Source: Rhizobium leguminosarum bv. trifolii WSM1325
Lineage (GTDB): Bacteria > Pseudomonadota > Alphaproteobacteria > Rhizobiales > Rhizobiaceae
Length of the DNA: 64,000 bases
Reading direction: 5' to 3'
NCBI GenBank assembly: GCA_000023185.1
Contig: CP001622.1
Coordinates: 186,001 to 250,000 of the forward strand
Shown: positions 20,135-29,708 of the stretch, one piece after another
Layout: each line of letters opens with the position of its first letter
Position numbering within the stretch: position 1 is the first letter of the stretch
Translations under genes and position numbers: made by a program
The notes under the pieces: generated by a model
What the model was told of the DNA's origin: nothing
The model's input: the letters and a program-made list of their open reading frames with translations, nothing else
The model's database searches: none

Positions 20135-21466
20135 TCACGCGCTCTCCGGCCGGCTCTTGGCGAGCCGGAACCGTTGGAAACGGATGAGGCGATCCGCCTC
20201 GAGCATGACCGGATGGCTTTCGCCGTAGTGCGCGTTCAGGCGATACCGCAGGGCTGACGCTTCCTGGCCCTCGGCTTCGCCCGCCTCGATGAGCTTACGA
20301 TAGGCGCTTAAAGCGGTCGATTCCTCAAGCGCTGGAACGGGGTCCACGTCCATTACGGTAGCGAGGACATCCGCACTCTCGACCCCGCGGGTCTGAACCA
20401 AAGGCGTCTCAACCACTACGTCCCCGTTCTTGACGTGAAGGACACGGATCGATGATTTTTCGACCGTCGACAGCACATGCGGGCTATGCGTGCTAACGAT
20501 GATCTGTAGGGCAGGAAACGCGCTTTGCAGCAAGCCAAGAACCTGCTGCTGCCAGCTTGGATGTAGATGCATATCCACTTCATCTACGATGAGGACGCCA
20601 GGAGTCTTGAGCGCGGCCTGATCGCTCAGTTGTGGATTGAGACTAGCGCAACGCCGCGCGACGTCTGCGACAAGCGCAAGCATGGTGCGGACACCATCGC
20701 TCAGCATGGACAACGGCAGTTCGCCGCGCCCGTCGTGCTTGGCTGTCAGAGTATGAAGCTCGTCATCCCAACGAAGATTCGACCAGCCGGTTGGCTGCAG
20801 AACGGTGTCGGTGGCGGTCTTCACACCTTCGATCATCGCGAGATTAGTTTGCAGGCTCTCCCGATATAACGGCGACGCCGTCTGCCTGAAGCGATGCTCA
20901 AACCACGCCGAAATGCCCTTGAAGGACGAAGACGAGGTGAGGCAGTCGGCATATCCGGCTACGCGCTCATCAACATTCGTAACGGAGGAACGGCGATATT
21001 CGGTCTGGCGCTGCTCGTTCCAGAGGCGGCCCGTTCCATAATAGGCGATGAGCGGAAGTACCGCCGTATCGGATAAGAATGGTTGTGCAGCCATACTTAT
21101 CGGGCCGAGGTTCCGGGTGCTCGGGCGTACTTTGTCACCGTACGTTCTGACGGCGCTCCTCCAAGTTACTGAAGTGGCCTGAACGGTCGCTTGCGCTTCG
21201 TATTCGACTGGGAGGCAGGGAGACATTTTATGCTCCTGACCGGGGATCAAGCGCACATCGCTCCGCTCGATCCGCCAAATCTTCTCGAGCGGATAAAGCG
21301 TGTTAACGAAGACCGAAAGAGCAGCGCCGGCGGCGTCGAGCACCGCGGTCTTACCGCTCCCATTCTGGGCGACCAGAACTGTGAGACCGGAATGGAATTC
21401 GATTTCGCAATTAGCGAAGCACCGAAAATTTGTCAGCGAGAGCTTGTCGAGACGCAGCGCCATCAT
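20135..21466 (-). CDS. ptuA: PtuA-like ABC-type ATPase (Septu)
   Basis: 443 residues. Walker A AQNGSGKT at 33-40 follows the RecF/SMC-like opening [14 protein letters not shown]. An ABC signature-like SMLSDGVR lies near 257, Walker [15 protein letters not shown] near 295, and an STHSPHVL H-loop near 330. This is the ATPase partner of the PtuB-type nuclease encoded next. The ATG overlaps the stop of the helicase gene by four bases (ATGA), so the pair is translated as part of the larger operon rather than as a stand-alone Septu locus. Confidence 0.85.
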   Translation of the reverse strand: MMALRLDKLSLTNFRCFANCEIEFHSGLTVLVAQNGSGKTAVLDAAGAALSVFVNTLYPLEKIWRIERSDVRLIPGQEHKMSPCLPVEYEAQATVQATSVTWRSAVRTYGDKVRPSTRNLGPISMAAQPFLSDTAVLPLIAYYGTGRLWNEQRQTEYRRSSVTNVDERVAGYADCLTSSSSFKGISAWFEHRFRQTASPLYRESLQTNLAMIEGVKTATDTVLQPTGWSNLRWDDELHTLTAKHDGRGELPLSMLSDGVRTMLALVADVARRCASLNPQLSDQAALKTPGVLIVDEVDMHLHPSWQQQVLGLLQSAFPALQIIVSTHSPHVLSTVEKSSIRVLHVKNGDVVVETPLVQTRGVESADVLATVMDVDPVPALEESTALSAYRKLIEAGEAEGQEASALRYRLNAHYGESHPVMLEADRLIRFQRFRLAKSRPESA

Positions 21467-24400
21467 CGAACCTCTGCTTTTGCAAGCAAATCGCCCAAAC
21501 TGAAATTAATAGACGCCACCCCCCAACCGGGTTCGCGGTCAAACGGACTGGGAATATAATATGGACCGTCGACGACATCGTTCTCGCCGACGATGGCGAC
21601 CGCTAGTACGAACTTGTCGCCCTGGTTGAAGGCATAGAGCATTTCGTTTCGGGTGATCGTGACGGTATTCGCGCCCTTCACCCGCCCCTTGACTTCGATG
21701 TGTTTTGGATCGGGTTGTCTGCCATCAACGGCCGGCGGGTAGGAAGTCAAATCCCAGCCGCATTTTGCGGCAGTGACATCGACGACACGACAACCACGAG
21801 CTTCCTCGGCCTTCCGAACGGCTGTCATGGCGAGCCGTTCAATGCGTGAGCGCGCAGCCGCGTCGCCCGCGAAGTTCGCCGTTACCGGATCAATTGGCTC
21901 GTCGCCGCGCAGCTTGATCATTAATCCAGCCGGCACAATCAGCGCCGCGCCCAGCACGACTGGCGTACCGTTCACGACATGGCGCATGGCCTGAAGCTCT
22001 TTCTTCCGATTGTCCAAACGACCCTGAAGGTCGCCAAGCGTGCGCTCGACATTCTGAAGGTTGAGGCGGACGTCTTTTCCGGCCACGGCGTCGTCCCTCA
22101 GTTTCATCCAACGGTCCTGCCAGAACGCGATTTCCTTGCTCAACCGCTCATGAACGGCGTTCAGCGTCTTCTCAACGTTGTCGATACGCCGCTGAGCAAC
22201 CTCGCCATAGTGCTCTGGTACCAGCGTTGTCGCGGCGAAAGACAATGCACCCGCTTCGTGACCGGAGGACAGCCAAGGTCTGTCGAGCAAATCCTTGAGT
22301 AAGGGACGTTCAGCTTCCGGGAGAGGCTCAAGGTCGAGGTGAGGCGCCCATCCGGCGAAGGTCGTTTTTCCGTCAGGACCAACCCGAACAAACTGCAGGC
22401 GCTTGGATAGGACTGTATTGTCGCCGGACTTGATCTCATGCGTCAGCAGGAACAGCAGCGCTGGGTCGAGTCCGTCATCGGATGGGTCAACAAGGATTGA
22501 ACCCTGCCGAAGAAGGTTGGTATGCTGCTCTAGTATCATATCCGACATAGCAAGCATGAGCGGATGGCCGGGGTGCATCAGAACGGCACGCTCCAGCCCC
22601 GCCCTGTCGAGCGGCTGGATGGCCTGGCGCTCAAAGCAAATTCGGCTGTAGCGTCGCAAAACCGGCTCATGGTCGCGGCGGTTTCGGCCGTTTTGGCGGC
22701 GATCCCGCTCGCGGATGGCCGATGGAACGTGGCTAATCTCGTAGCGGCCGGCCTCTCGCGGGTGTGCTGTGCCGCCGAGCGCGTCGAGCGCTTTGGAGAA
22801 AAAGGCTCGGACGAAGTAAGGCTGAAGCCGCCGTGCCTCCGCCTTCTCCATTTCTTCCTTCACGGCGAACAGACGTTCAGGACTCATGGTCTCTTGAGCG
22901 AGAGCATTGCGATTCAAGAGGGATTTCAAGTGGTCGTGGTCGAGTGCCTTGTCGATCTTTAACGTGAGACGCGCGCGTACATCCGGGCGATCACCGTAGC
23001 GGATCGCCTCGACCAGCAGGTCCTTCAGGCTGGTTTCCTCGAAAACCTCGCCGAGAACGTCGAACACGCGCCCGTGCAAGGCCTGGCTCTCGACCTCCAG
23101 CTTCAGCAGCAGGCGGTGGTAAACATCACCCTCGCGTGTTTCCTTGGCGACCAAATTCCACAGGTGGCAGACCTCGGTTTGCCCGATGCGGTGAATACGG
23201 CCGAACCGCTGCTCCAGCCGGTTCGGGTTCCACGGCAGATCATAGTTGACCATGAGGTTCGCGTTCTGAAGGTTGACGCCTTCGCCTGCGGCGTCGGTCG
23301 CTACCAGCACGCGGACGTCGGGATCGGAGCGGAAGAGCGCCTGAAGGCGGCGGCGCTCGTCGCGGTGTGTCCCACCGTGGATTGTCACGATGGCATCTGG
23401 ATTGCCGAGCACACCTGCAATCCGCGCCTGAAGGTAGTTCAGAGTATCGCGGTGCTCCGAGAAAATGATTATCTTGCGCTGGCGACCGGAGGCGTCGCGC
23501 ATTTCGGGATTGTTCTGAAGGATTCTCGATAGCTCGTCCCATTTGCGGTCCTGCCCGGAGGCGACGACAGCTTTGGCCTGCTCCTCCAGCCCCTTCAAGA
23601 TAACGATTTCAGCTTCAAGTTCGGCGACTGTCTTGGCTGCGGTCGCGTCGTCGATCAGGTTTTCCTCGAGAGATTCCTGTTCCTCAGCGCTAAGGTCATC
23701 GTCATCCTCTGGTGCGCTGGCATAAGTTTCGGCAACGGCCTGACGCCCCTTGATTCCGAGTTTTTCGCCGCGCAACCGGCTCTCCAGCCGCTCGCGGCGG
23801 CGCTTCAGGGATTGGAAGATCGCTTCGGGGCTAGAGGCGAGGCGCCGCTGCAGCGCTGCGAGAGCGAAGCCCACTGAACCCTTTCTCGCGCCTTCGAGCT
23901 GGTCGGCTTTGCCCATCTCGGTCTGTACATAACTGGTCACGGCCTCGTATAGGGACGCTTCGATCTGCGAGAGCTGGTAATTGGCCGTGTACGCCTTGCG
24001 TTCCGGAAAGAGCGGCGTGTTATCGAACTTCACCAGCTCTTCCTTAACCATGCGGCGCATTAGGTCCGAGGCATCAACCTTGTGAACGCCGTCGCGGAAT
24101 TTGCCGTAGAAGCGGTCGGAGTCGAGCAATGAAAGGAAAAGCTGGAAGTCCGCTTCCTTACCATTGTGTGGTGTCGCAGTCATCAAGAGCAGATGACGGG
24201 CATGGGCGCCCAGCTTTTCGGCGAAGCGGAAGCGGCCGGTCTTTTCCAGCTTGGAGCCGAAATAGTGCGCGGAGAGCTTGTGTGCTTCGTCAAAGACCGC
24301 CAAGTCCCAGCCAGGAGCGCAGAGTTTGTCCTGGAGTTCCTCGCTGCGTGAGAGCTGGTCTAGCCTGACGATAAGGCGGGGATAGTCGTCGAACGCATTT

Positions 24401-24975
24401 CCGCTCGGCGAAGTCTGCTCCAGAAGTGACGAATAAACATAAAACTCCAAACCGAATTTTTCGTAAAGCTCGTCCCGCCACTGCTCAACGAGGCCACCAG
24501 GCGCAACGATCACAATGCGGTGCGAATCCGCACGCATAATAAGCTCACGGATATAAAGGCCTGCCATGATGGTCTTGCCCGCTCCGGGATCGTCCGCGAG
24601 TACGAATCGCAAAGGTTGCCGAGGCAAGAGCGACTCATAAACGGCGGTAATCTGGTGCGGCAGTGGCTCAACATTCGAGCTATGGACAGCCATCATGGGA
24701 TCGAAGAGAAACGCAAGGTCGATCCGCTTGGCCTCACAAGCAAGTTGAAACGCCGCGCCATCGCCGTCGAAGGAAAACGGCCGCTCTGCAGAGGCAACCT
24801 CGACAGTGCGTTCGTCGCCTCTATTTAGAAGCCGTTCCTTTATGCCACCATCAGGGGTCCGATAGATTAGCTGGACAGATCCTTCGCTGAGCGGGATGAG
24901 CGCGACAACCATCACCACTTGCGACGGCTCAATCCCAGATAGACTTTGACCAGACTTTATTTCTTCGAGCTTCAC
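21463..24975 (-). CDS. SNF2-type helicase with C-terminal DUF3883
   Basis: About 1170 residues. GTG at 24975 gives the family-like N-terminus [14 protein letters not shown] and has AAGGGG upstream; an ATG at 25005 is an alternative. Seen: motif I DDPGAGKT (about 128-135), DEAH (about 238), TATPHNG motif III (about 276), and the C-terminal helicase lobe with [19 protein letters not shown] and [11 protein letters not shown] (motif VI). The last 110 residues ([13 protein letters not shown] … HIEVKGR … TITRNE) are DUF3883, a domain with restriction-endonuclease-like Asp/Glu-x-Lys spacing. First gene of the tight five-gene operon. Probably a dsDNA translocase that senses or processes invading DNA. 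Confidence 0.88.
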   Translation of the reverse strand: MKLEEIKSGQSLSGIEPSQVVMVVALIPLSEGSVQLIYRTPDGGIKERLLNRGDERTVEVASAERPFSFDGDGAAFQLACEAKRIDLAFLFDPMMAVHSSNVEPLPHQITAVYESLLPRQPLRFVLADDPGAGKTIMAGLYIRELIMRADSHRIVIVAPGGLVEQWRDELYEKFGLEFYVYSSLLEQTSPSGNAFDDYPRLIVRLDQLSRSEELQDKLCAPGWDLAVFDEAHKLSAHYFGSKLEKTGRFRFAEKLGAHARHLLLMTATPHNGKEADFQLFLSLLDSDRFYGKFRDGVHKVDASDLMRRMVKEELVKFDNTPLFPERKAYTANYQLSQIEASLYEAVTSYVQTEMGKADQLEGARKGSVGFALAALQRRLASSPEAIFQSLKRRRERLESRLRGEKLGIKGRQAVAETYASAPEDDDDLSAEEQESLEENLIDDATAAKTVAELEAEIVILKGLEEQAKAVVASGQDRKWDELSRILQNNPEMRDASGRQRKIIIFSEHRDTLNYLQARIAGVLGNPDAIVTIHGGTHRDERRRLQALFRSDPDVRVLVATDAAGEGVNLQNANLMVNYDLPWNPNRLEQRFGRIHRIGQTEVCHLWNLVAKETREGDVYHRLLLKLEVESQALHGRVFDVLGEVFEETSLKDLLVEAIRYGDRPDVRARLTLKIDKALDHDHLKSLLNRNALAQETMSPERLFAVKEEMEKAEARRLQPYFVRAFFSKALDALGGTAHPREAGRYEISHVPSAIRERDRRQNGRNRRDHEPVLRRYSRICFERQAIQPLDRAGLERAVLMHPGHPLMLAMSDMILEQHTNLLRQGSILVDPSDDGLDPALLFLLTHEIKSGDNTVLSKRLQFVRVGPDGKTTFAGWAPHLDLEPLPEAERPLLKDLLDRPWLSSGHEAGALSFAATTLVPEHYGEVAQRRIDNVEKTLNAVHERLSKEIAFWQDRWMKLRDDAVAGKDVRLNLQNVERTLGDLQGRLDNRKKELQAMRHVVNGTPVVLGAALIVPAGLMIKLRGDEPIDPVTANFAGDAAARSRIERLAMTAVRKAEEARGCRVVDVTAAKCGWDLTSYPPAVDGRQPDPKHIEVKGRVKGANTVTITRNEMLYAFNQGDKFVLAVAIVGENDVVDGPYYIPSPFDREPGWGVASINFSLGDLLAKAEVR

Positions 24976-25047
24976 GTACCGCGCTACCCCTTTTGACGAC
25001 ACCAACCTCTAAACACATCTCGGCGATAATGCGATAGTTTTCGAATC

Positions 25048-25317
25048 CTAGGTCGTCAGCGTTGGATTTTCCTGTGCGGCCGGGCGAAGTTCACCCACGT
25101 CTAAGTCGACTACCACCGCTAGATCGTCAATCAACTGCTCGAGTTCATAGATGGCGTCGAAGGCCGAGAGCAGATTCTCGTCATCGGGGCGACAATTTTT
25201 GCGAGGTGTTGAGGACGGCTTCCGTGTAGACTTTCTGCATGAAGGTCACATCGATGTCAGGTGCCTGCCGGAGTATTCTCGGACTTGCTCGATCCTGTCG
25301 CCAGTGGTCTTCAACAT
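25048..25317 (-). pseudogene. Small gene downstream of herA, apparently frameshifted
   Basis: An ATG at 25317 overlaps the herA stop. Its frame reads MLKTTGDRIEQVREYSGRH, then meets TGA at 25246-25248. Coding-like sequence continues in another frame (…DVTFMQKVYTEAVLNTSQ) and returns to the first frame after a G4 tract at 25186-25189 (DDENLLSAFDAIYELEQLID…), ending at TAG 25048. Joined, it would be a helical protein of about 90 residues. Two compensating one-base changes explain the pattern; assembly error or a chance reading are alternatives. No family recognised. Confidence 0.4.
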
Positions 25318-27323
25318 GCTTCACTCTCGAGCAGGCCTGGCGGCGCTGATGATTGAGAAAAGCTGATACCGGCAGCTCGATCAGCTCCATGAAACCATAG
25401 GTCTCGGATCTTGGCGTCGTCGCTTTTTGGCAAGGGATCAGCGTTGCGAACGCGAAACGTAGTGGGAAGATTGACGGATGTTCCAAATACAAGAGCGTGT
25501 TGCTTTGGCAGCGACGGTAGGCGCTTCAGGACAGCGTCAGAGATGAACGGTGTCATTTGCCGGATCTGGGACAGGTCATCAGGATTCTGGATACGATGGA
25601 CTACGAAGTTAGAACACTGGGAAAGCACCGTCTTCGACAGCTCGCTCGGTCGTTGAGAGGCGACGAGAAGAAAGAGGCCGTACTTCCTGCCCTCTTTCGC
25701 AATCCTCTCGTATATACGGTGAGCGTCGATCGCAAATCGCGACGGAGTTTCAGAAATGTATCGGTGGGCTTCCTCAAGGAGAAGATGTACGGGGAAGCGG
25801 TTCCTGGGGTCGGCCTGCCTGAGCAGCCTGAAAGTCATTCTCGCGAGAACGGATGAGACGAGTTCGACGACCTCGTCCTCGACGTCGTTCATGTCGACGA
25901 CGACGATCTGGGCGTCTTTGATGAGCTTGCCGCCGGGGCCAGCTTCACGGAGGCCGAGCAATGTTTTAAGAAACGTTCCAGTTGTCGGTGCGTCGCCTTC
26001 GGTTGGTAGCTCGTGACGCAGAAATCGGAAGTCGGACCGCTCCTTCAAGGATTTCAGCCGGGTCACCATTTGCGAGCAGTAGTCGCGTATTTGCCGATTG
26101 CCATGCGACTCTTCATAGAGGATCGCAAAGTCCAGACACTCCTCGAGATCATCGAAAGCAAAAGGGGTGCGGTCGTATGAGGGAAGCTTGATCTCTTCCC
26201 GAACCTTCTCTCCGACCTTTTCAAGGAACGGCACGAGATTATTGTTGGCAAAGTTCCCGAATTGGAAATTGGCGCCGTAGGCGCGCAGCAGTGCCAGGTT
26301 AAGATCCTTGGTCGGGTACCTCTGTAGGAGAGAGACGACGCGATGGAACTTCGACACGGGAGAGTCGCCGTCCGCTCCCCGAAAGCACTCGATGATGCAT
26401 CTAGCCATGAAATGCTCTTTGACGAGCAAGGCTTCCGGGGAGTCCTTTCTGAATAATCCGGTCAGACCCAGAGCTGTTCTTAGCACGGGCATCTGCGTGC
26501 GCTCGCTCGCTTGGAGAAGCAGCTCCCATTCGGTCTGGTCGAGGAACCAGTGAGGGAGCCTGAAGCGGCCGGGTTCTGCGGATCCATCAAGGACCAGACG
26601 TGAAACCCCAATACCTTCATCCGCTGCCAACGGGGATAGCGATTGCCAGTACTCGCCATTCACGTCAAAGACGATGAATGTCGCGCCGCGTGCGCGGTGT
26701 TCGTCCGGTTTCTGAAATAGCGACTGCAGCACCGAAGAGATCGTGCAGGACTTCCCGCTGCCTGTGTTTCCGAGAACCGCTGTGTGTGCGCCAAAGAATT
26801 CGTCGATCTTGACCTTTACGTCGTAACCTTCGAACACGACCGACCTCCCGATCGAGAGAGCGTTGTATCGGGTGGGAAGCGCCTGGCCGCCGGGATCCGG
26901 CGGCTGCTCGGTAACGACTTCCGTCTCGAAAACCCTGTCGAGTTCTGCGTCGAGCGCGTAGAGCGCGTCTGCATAGAGAGATGGATAGATTGAGACGCCG
27001 AAGCGAAATTTAGCGCCGCGAACCTGCGGAAGCATGCCGACTGGCACCACGTCTAGGTATTTCGCTGAAGCTGCCTTGTCCATGTCGCCGCTGCCGTGAC
27101 CCGGATTTCCAGAATCCCGTTCGCGGAGGCCGACAACCTCGACGACCACGTATTCATCTTGGACTGGAACCATTAGGAAGGACCCGAGCCGAGCGACGTA
27201 ATGGACGTCGTCGAAGCCGACTACGGTGAAATTGTCCGTTCCAGAATGCATCTCGACTACGAACCGGTCGGCAGCGACCGAAACGATTTTACCAATCGCT
27301 CTCTTCCTGTCATCTCGGCTCAT
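25311..27323 (-). CDS. herA: HerA-family ATPase
   Basis: 670 residues. An N-terminal HAS-barrel-like region (GKIVSVAADRFVVEM … YVARLGSFLMV) precedes Walker A LGNTGSGKS near 188. There is a Walker-B-like LLLEEAHRY near 530, then the FtsK/HerA block GRKYGLFLLVASQRPSELSKTVLSQC, and a C-terminal domain ending in DLWFHG. HerA is a hexameric DNA translocase; next to SIR2 it forms the described SIR2-HerA defence complex, in which the assembly depletes NAD+ and/or cleaves DNA on infection. Its ATG overlaps the sir2 stop (ATGA). Confidence 0.92.
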   Translation of the reverse strand: MSRDDRKRAIGKIVSVAADRFVVEMHSGTDNFTVVGFDDVHYVARLGSFLMVPVQDEYVVVEVVGLRERDSGNPGHGSGDMDKAASAKYLDVVPVGMLPQVRGAKFRFGVSIYPSLYADALYALDAELDRVFETEVVTEQPPDPGGQALPTRYNALSIGRSVVFEGYDVKVKIDEFFGAHTAVLGNTGSGKSCTISSVLQSLFQKPDEHRARGATFIVFDVNGEYWQSLSPLAADEGIGVSRLVLDGSAEPGRFRLPHWFLDQTEWELLLQASERTQMPVLRTALGLTGLFRKDSPEALLVKEHFMARCIIECFRGADGDSPVSKFHRVVSLLQRYPTKDLNLALLRAYGANFQFGNFANNNLVPFLEKVGEKVREEIKLPSYDRTPFAFDDLEECLDFAILYEESHGNRQIRDYCSQMVTRLKSLKERSDFRFLRHELPTEGDAPTTGTFLKTLLGLREAGPGGKLIKDAQIVVVDMNDVEDEVVELVSSVLARMTFRLLRQADPRNRFPVHLLLEEAHRYISETPSRFAIDAHRIYERIAKEGRKYGLFLLVASQRPSELSKTVLSQCSNFVVHRIQNPDDLSQIRQMTPFISDAVLKRLPSLPKQHALVFGTSVNLPTTFRVRNADPLPKSDDAKIRDLWFHGADRAAGISFSQSSAPPGLLESEAC

Positions 27324-28597
27324 TCGGCCTCGCCTCTGCTGGCGGCGCCCATAGTCTCAAGTACTTTTCTGACCGCTTCGTCGATGCGTTCCGTTGGACG
27401 CTGGGGCATGAATTCTTCGACGATCGTGTCGAAGTAATGCGCTTTCTGTCCCTTTTCACGGCCATCACCGCCGATGATCCAAATACGAGGATCTTCCAGT
27501 GCTCGAAGCTTCGCGATCTCGCCGCCGAGCTCCGGATCGACGAAGATGACCAGTCTGAACGTCGGAATGGTGAGGGCTTGGTAGATGATGTTGTTGATGT
27601 GCTCGTCGCCGAAGGCGTATCCCATCGTGAACAGCACGCTCTGCTCCCGGACGACCCGCGACTGGAATTCACGGAACAGGTCCGAATAGGGGGATCCGAG
27701 ACTCGAATTCTGTTTTGCTGGCGTGGGGTAGATCATGACCTTGCCAGGCTGCTTGCCCGGAGCCATCTCCCTTATCGGAAATAGTCCATGGTCGTCTTCG
27801 GTCCAGGTGATCGAGCCATGTAGCTTGCACAGGTATACGAACCCGTCGACCGCCGACCACTTGCGACTGGACACATCGAGCTGCTCGGCCAATGCGTAGC
27901 GGAAGGTGGCCGGGTTGAATCTTCTTTCGACGACTCCGGAGAAGCCGTTCGCATAAGGGAGACCAAGCCTGTCCATCGCCGTCTCGTTGAAGACGTCGTA
28001 GTTTGTCGTGAACACCCATGGCCTGGGAAGTGACCGATCGCGAAGAACAAGCTTCCGATAGAATGTTTCATAGAAGCCGCGGACCGTTCCGTCGCCGGTC
28101 GCAAAAACGCCGTTCGTGCACCGCTCCCACAAGAACGCCTGAACTTTTGTGATGATGCCTTCCACCAGCTTGATGCCGTCAGCGGTAGTCTCATGCGAAC
28201 TCCGCTTCAGGACGAACCTCATGCTGAAGAGTAGTTCCATGAGTCGCTCGAGATTGCGCGCGTATTCGTCAGCCTCGATCTGGATGCCGAAAAGTTCAAG
28301 CATGGCCGTGCGTTCAGCCTTGGTGGGAAAAGCGGGATCGTCCAGCTCACGCACCATTGTGAACTCCTTCGCGAGAGGAGCCATCGTCGGAATTCCGACC
28401 TCGCGGTCTGTCGACCACGAAGAGGAGCAACCAGCACCAAGCAGAAACGCAACATTTTTCGCGTTCAACGACTCCGCCAGCGACTTCCGAACATCCTCTG
28501 CACCGGTCGGCCAAAGGAGTTCTCCGGACTTCGCGTCTCCGCCGCGCAGGAACTTAAACCTGCGTGCATCCTGTGCGTTTCCGCCGACATCCGTCAT
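27320..28597 (-). CDS. SIR2-like NAD+-consuming effector
   Basis: 425 residues from the ATG at 28597 (an AGGCGG sequence precedes it; a TTG at 28630 is possible). Sirtuin-fold marks: FLLGAGCS near 53, VFTTNYD near 201, the catalytic-type His in LCKLHGS near 266, and MGYAFGDEHI near 345. Such defence SIR2 proteins act as NADases rather than deacetylases; that is family knowledge. Pairing with HerA in one transcriptional unit (4-base overlap) matches SIR2-HerA. The C-terminal 40 residues are charged and may contact HerA. Confidence 0.9.
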   Translation of the reverse strand: MTDVGGNAQDARRFKFLRGGDAKSGELLWPTGAEDVRKSLAESLNAKNVAFLLGAGCSSSWSTDREVGIPTMAPLAKEFTMVRELDDPAFPTKAERTAMLELFGIQIEADEYARNLERLMELLFSMRFVLKRSSHETTADGIKLVEGIITKVQAFLWERCTNGVFATGDGTVRGFYETFYRKLVLRDRSLPRPWVFTTNYDVFNETAMDRLGLPYANGFSGVVERRFNPATFRYALAEQLDVSSRKWSAVDGFVYLCKLHGSITWTEDDHGLFPIREMAPGKQPGKVMIYPTPAKQNSSLGSPYSDLFREFQSRVVREQSVLFTMGYAFGDEHINNIIYQALTIPTFRLVIFVDPELGGEIAKLRALEDPRIWIIGGDGREKGQKAHYFDTIVEEFMPQRPTERIDEAVRKVLETMGAASRGEAE

Positions 28598-29108
28598 GGT
28601 CACCGCCTGTGGATCGAATCGCCCAGACAATCTTTCCGTGAAACGCGATTGCCTTTCAAGGAAATAGACACGTGGAAGGTGCTGTGGATAGCGCCTGCTT
28701 CTTCACTACGCTGAAGAAGCAGTGATGGCCCCTCCTCTTCGCCCCGGTCGCCTCCGAGGTGCTATTGGCAGGTTGGCTGTCCGGAATATCAGATCGATGA
28801 TCGCGGGAAACCTCGACTTCATCGAGGCCTAGCGTGCATGGCGGCCTTGGTTTGCTGAAACTGAGATGACTGCCGCGGGCGTCACGATGAGCTTTCCCTT
28901 GTAGGCCGCTAAAGCACGCGCGGGCCTTTGGAAAGAGCGTCCCGCGACCGTCACCTGGATCAATCGCATCCATGGCCGGTCATGCAGCCGACGGGTGTCG
29001 CAGGATGCCATGCACAACATGCTACCTGCGATCCGGTGGCATTGAATTTGTTACATGTTTCTCCATCTAATTGTTGACAATCTGGCCGATTGTTACATCG
29101 ATGTCGTC
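28598..29108. other. Intergenic region with operator-like repeats
   Basis: No gene supported. The right part (29048-29098) holds TTGTTACAT twice, 42 bases apart, flanking the palindrome ATTGTTGACAAT (29070-29081). It lies just upstream of the XRE regulator gene and downstream of nothing transcribed toward it; sir2 reads away to the left. These repeats are plausible operator sites for autoregulation and for control of the divergent sir2 operon. Confidence 0.4.
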
Positions 29109-29354
29109 ATGGATTCTTCGACCGAGATCATGGGAGCCCTCAGGGCTGGCCGCGCACTACTGGGACTGAGTCAGGAAGAACTGGCAGTTCTGGCCGGAGT
29201 CAGCCGGCAGATTATTGTCCGGATTGAAAAGTGTGAACTGAACGTTCTTGCCGACTCTATCGACAAAGTGCGTTTAGCATTGGAGGAAGGGGGCGTGGTA
29301 TTTGTCGAAGCCTCACGTAACCGAGGTCCTGGCGTGGCACTGCGCCGGTCTTAG
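29109..29354 (+). CDS. Small XRE-type helix-turn-helix regulator
   Basis: 81 residues from the ATG at 29109; the frame is open from 29055 but the HTH then sits too far in. The HTH is clear: ALRAGRALLGLSQEELAVLAGVSRQIIVRIE. The tail VRLALEEGGVVFVEASRNRGPGVALRR resembles many short rhizobial regulators. Divergent from the SIR2-HerA operon, with repeated TTGTTACAT elements in front of it. Likely a repressor of island genes or its own promoter; an excisionase-like role cannot be excluded. Confidence 0.75.
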   Translation: MDSSTEIMGALRAGRALLGLSQEELAVLAGVSRQIIVRIEKCELNVLADSIDKVRLALEEGGVVFVEASRNRGPGVALRRS

Positions 29355-29460
29355 AAGAGATCGGTAGGACTGGACGCCGAACCGACGCGCGATAAAATCA
29401 CTTGTGTCCTTGGACCGGGGGTTTAAATTATGTCGCACCATTTGATTATGTTGTTTGCGT

Positions 29461-29496
29461 GTGCCACAAGAAGTGCCACAAAAAGCGTCACACGTT
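29461..29496 (+). repeat. Direct repeats near attR
   Basis: GTGCCACA occurs at 29461-29468 and 29473-29480, followed by the inverted-like GCGTCACACG. The unit matches GTGCCACA at 5843-5850 next to attL. Arm-type integrase sites are the simplest reading; no footprint evidence. Confidence 0.4.
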
Positions 29497-29550
29497 ATAA
29501 TTGTCGACAAGAAACATCTTTAAAAATCAATGATGTATGAGGTAGGTGTG

Positions 29551-29578
29551 GTGCCATCGAGGCACTTCACCCGCTCCA
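29551..29578 (+). repeat. attR: partial copy of tRNA-Gly 3' end
   Basis: The last 14 bases equal the tRNA 3' end including CCA. The preceding 14 bases can still fold as a T-arm (GTGCC-ATCGA-GGCAC) although the stem sequence differs from the tRNA. This marks the right border of the defence island. Confidence 0.75.
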
Positions 29579-29708
29579 TTCACCCTCAGGCCGTTCGCCG
29601 CCTTTTGAAGGCGCTTCGTGATCTTTTATGAAAAGGGTTGCGCGCAGGCATCGGCTCCTACAAGGACACAGATGGCGCCTCGGCCGCGCGCAACCCCTAG
29701 CTTCGCCT

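Larger units (their letters stand above)
5753..29578. mobile_element. tRNA-Gly genomic island carrying defence genes (about 23.8 kb)
   Basis: Bounded on the left by an intact tRNA-Gly and an adjacent integrase and on the right by a 14-base copy of the tRNA 3' end. The cargo (integrase, AAA-M41 protease, OLD nuclease, DUF499/DUF1156/Septu/helicase operon, HerA, SIR2, small XRE regulator) is unrelated to the housekeeping genes outside. Codon use appears less GC3-biased than the flanks by eye. No conjugation, relaxase or plasmid-replication gene is visible, so it would need a helper to move between cells. The right border could instead be the copy at 36768. Confidence 0.8.

Noticed and set aside
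19492..21466. Retron Ec78-type system (PtuAB as retron effector)
   Set aside because: No reverse transcriptase or msr/msd-like inverted repeats anywhere nearby; Septu-like is the simpler call.
13729..28597. Complete BREX or DISARM locus
   Set aside because: PglZ, BrxB/A and DrmB/DrmC-type genes are not found in the window.
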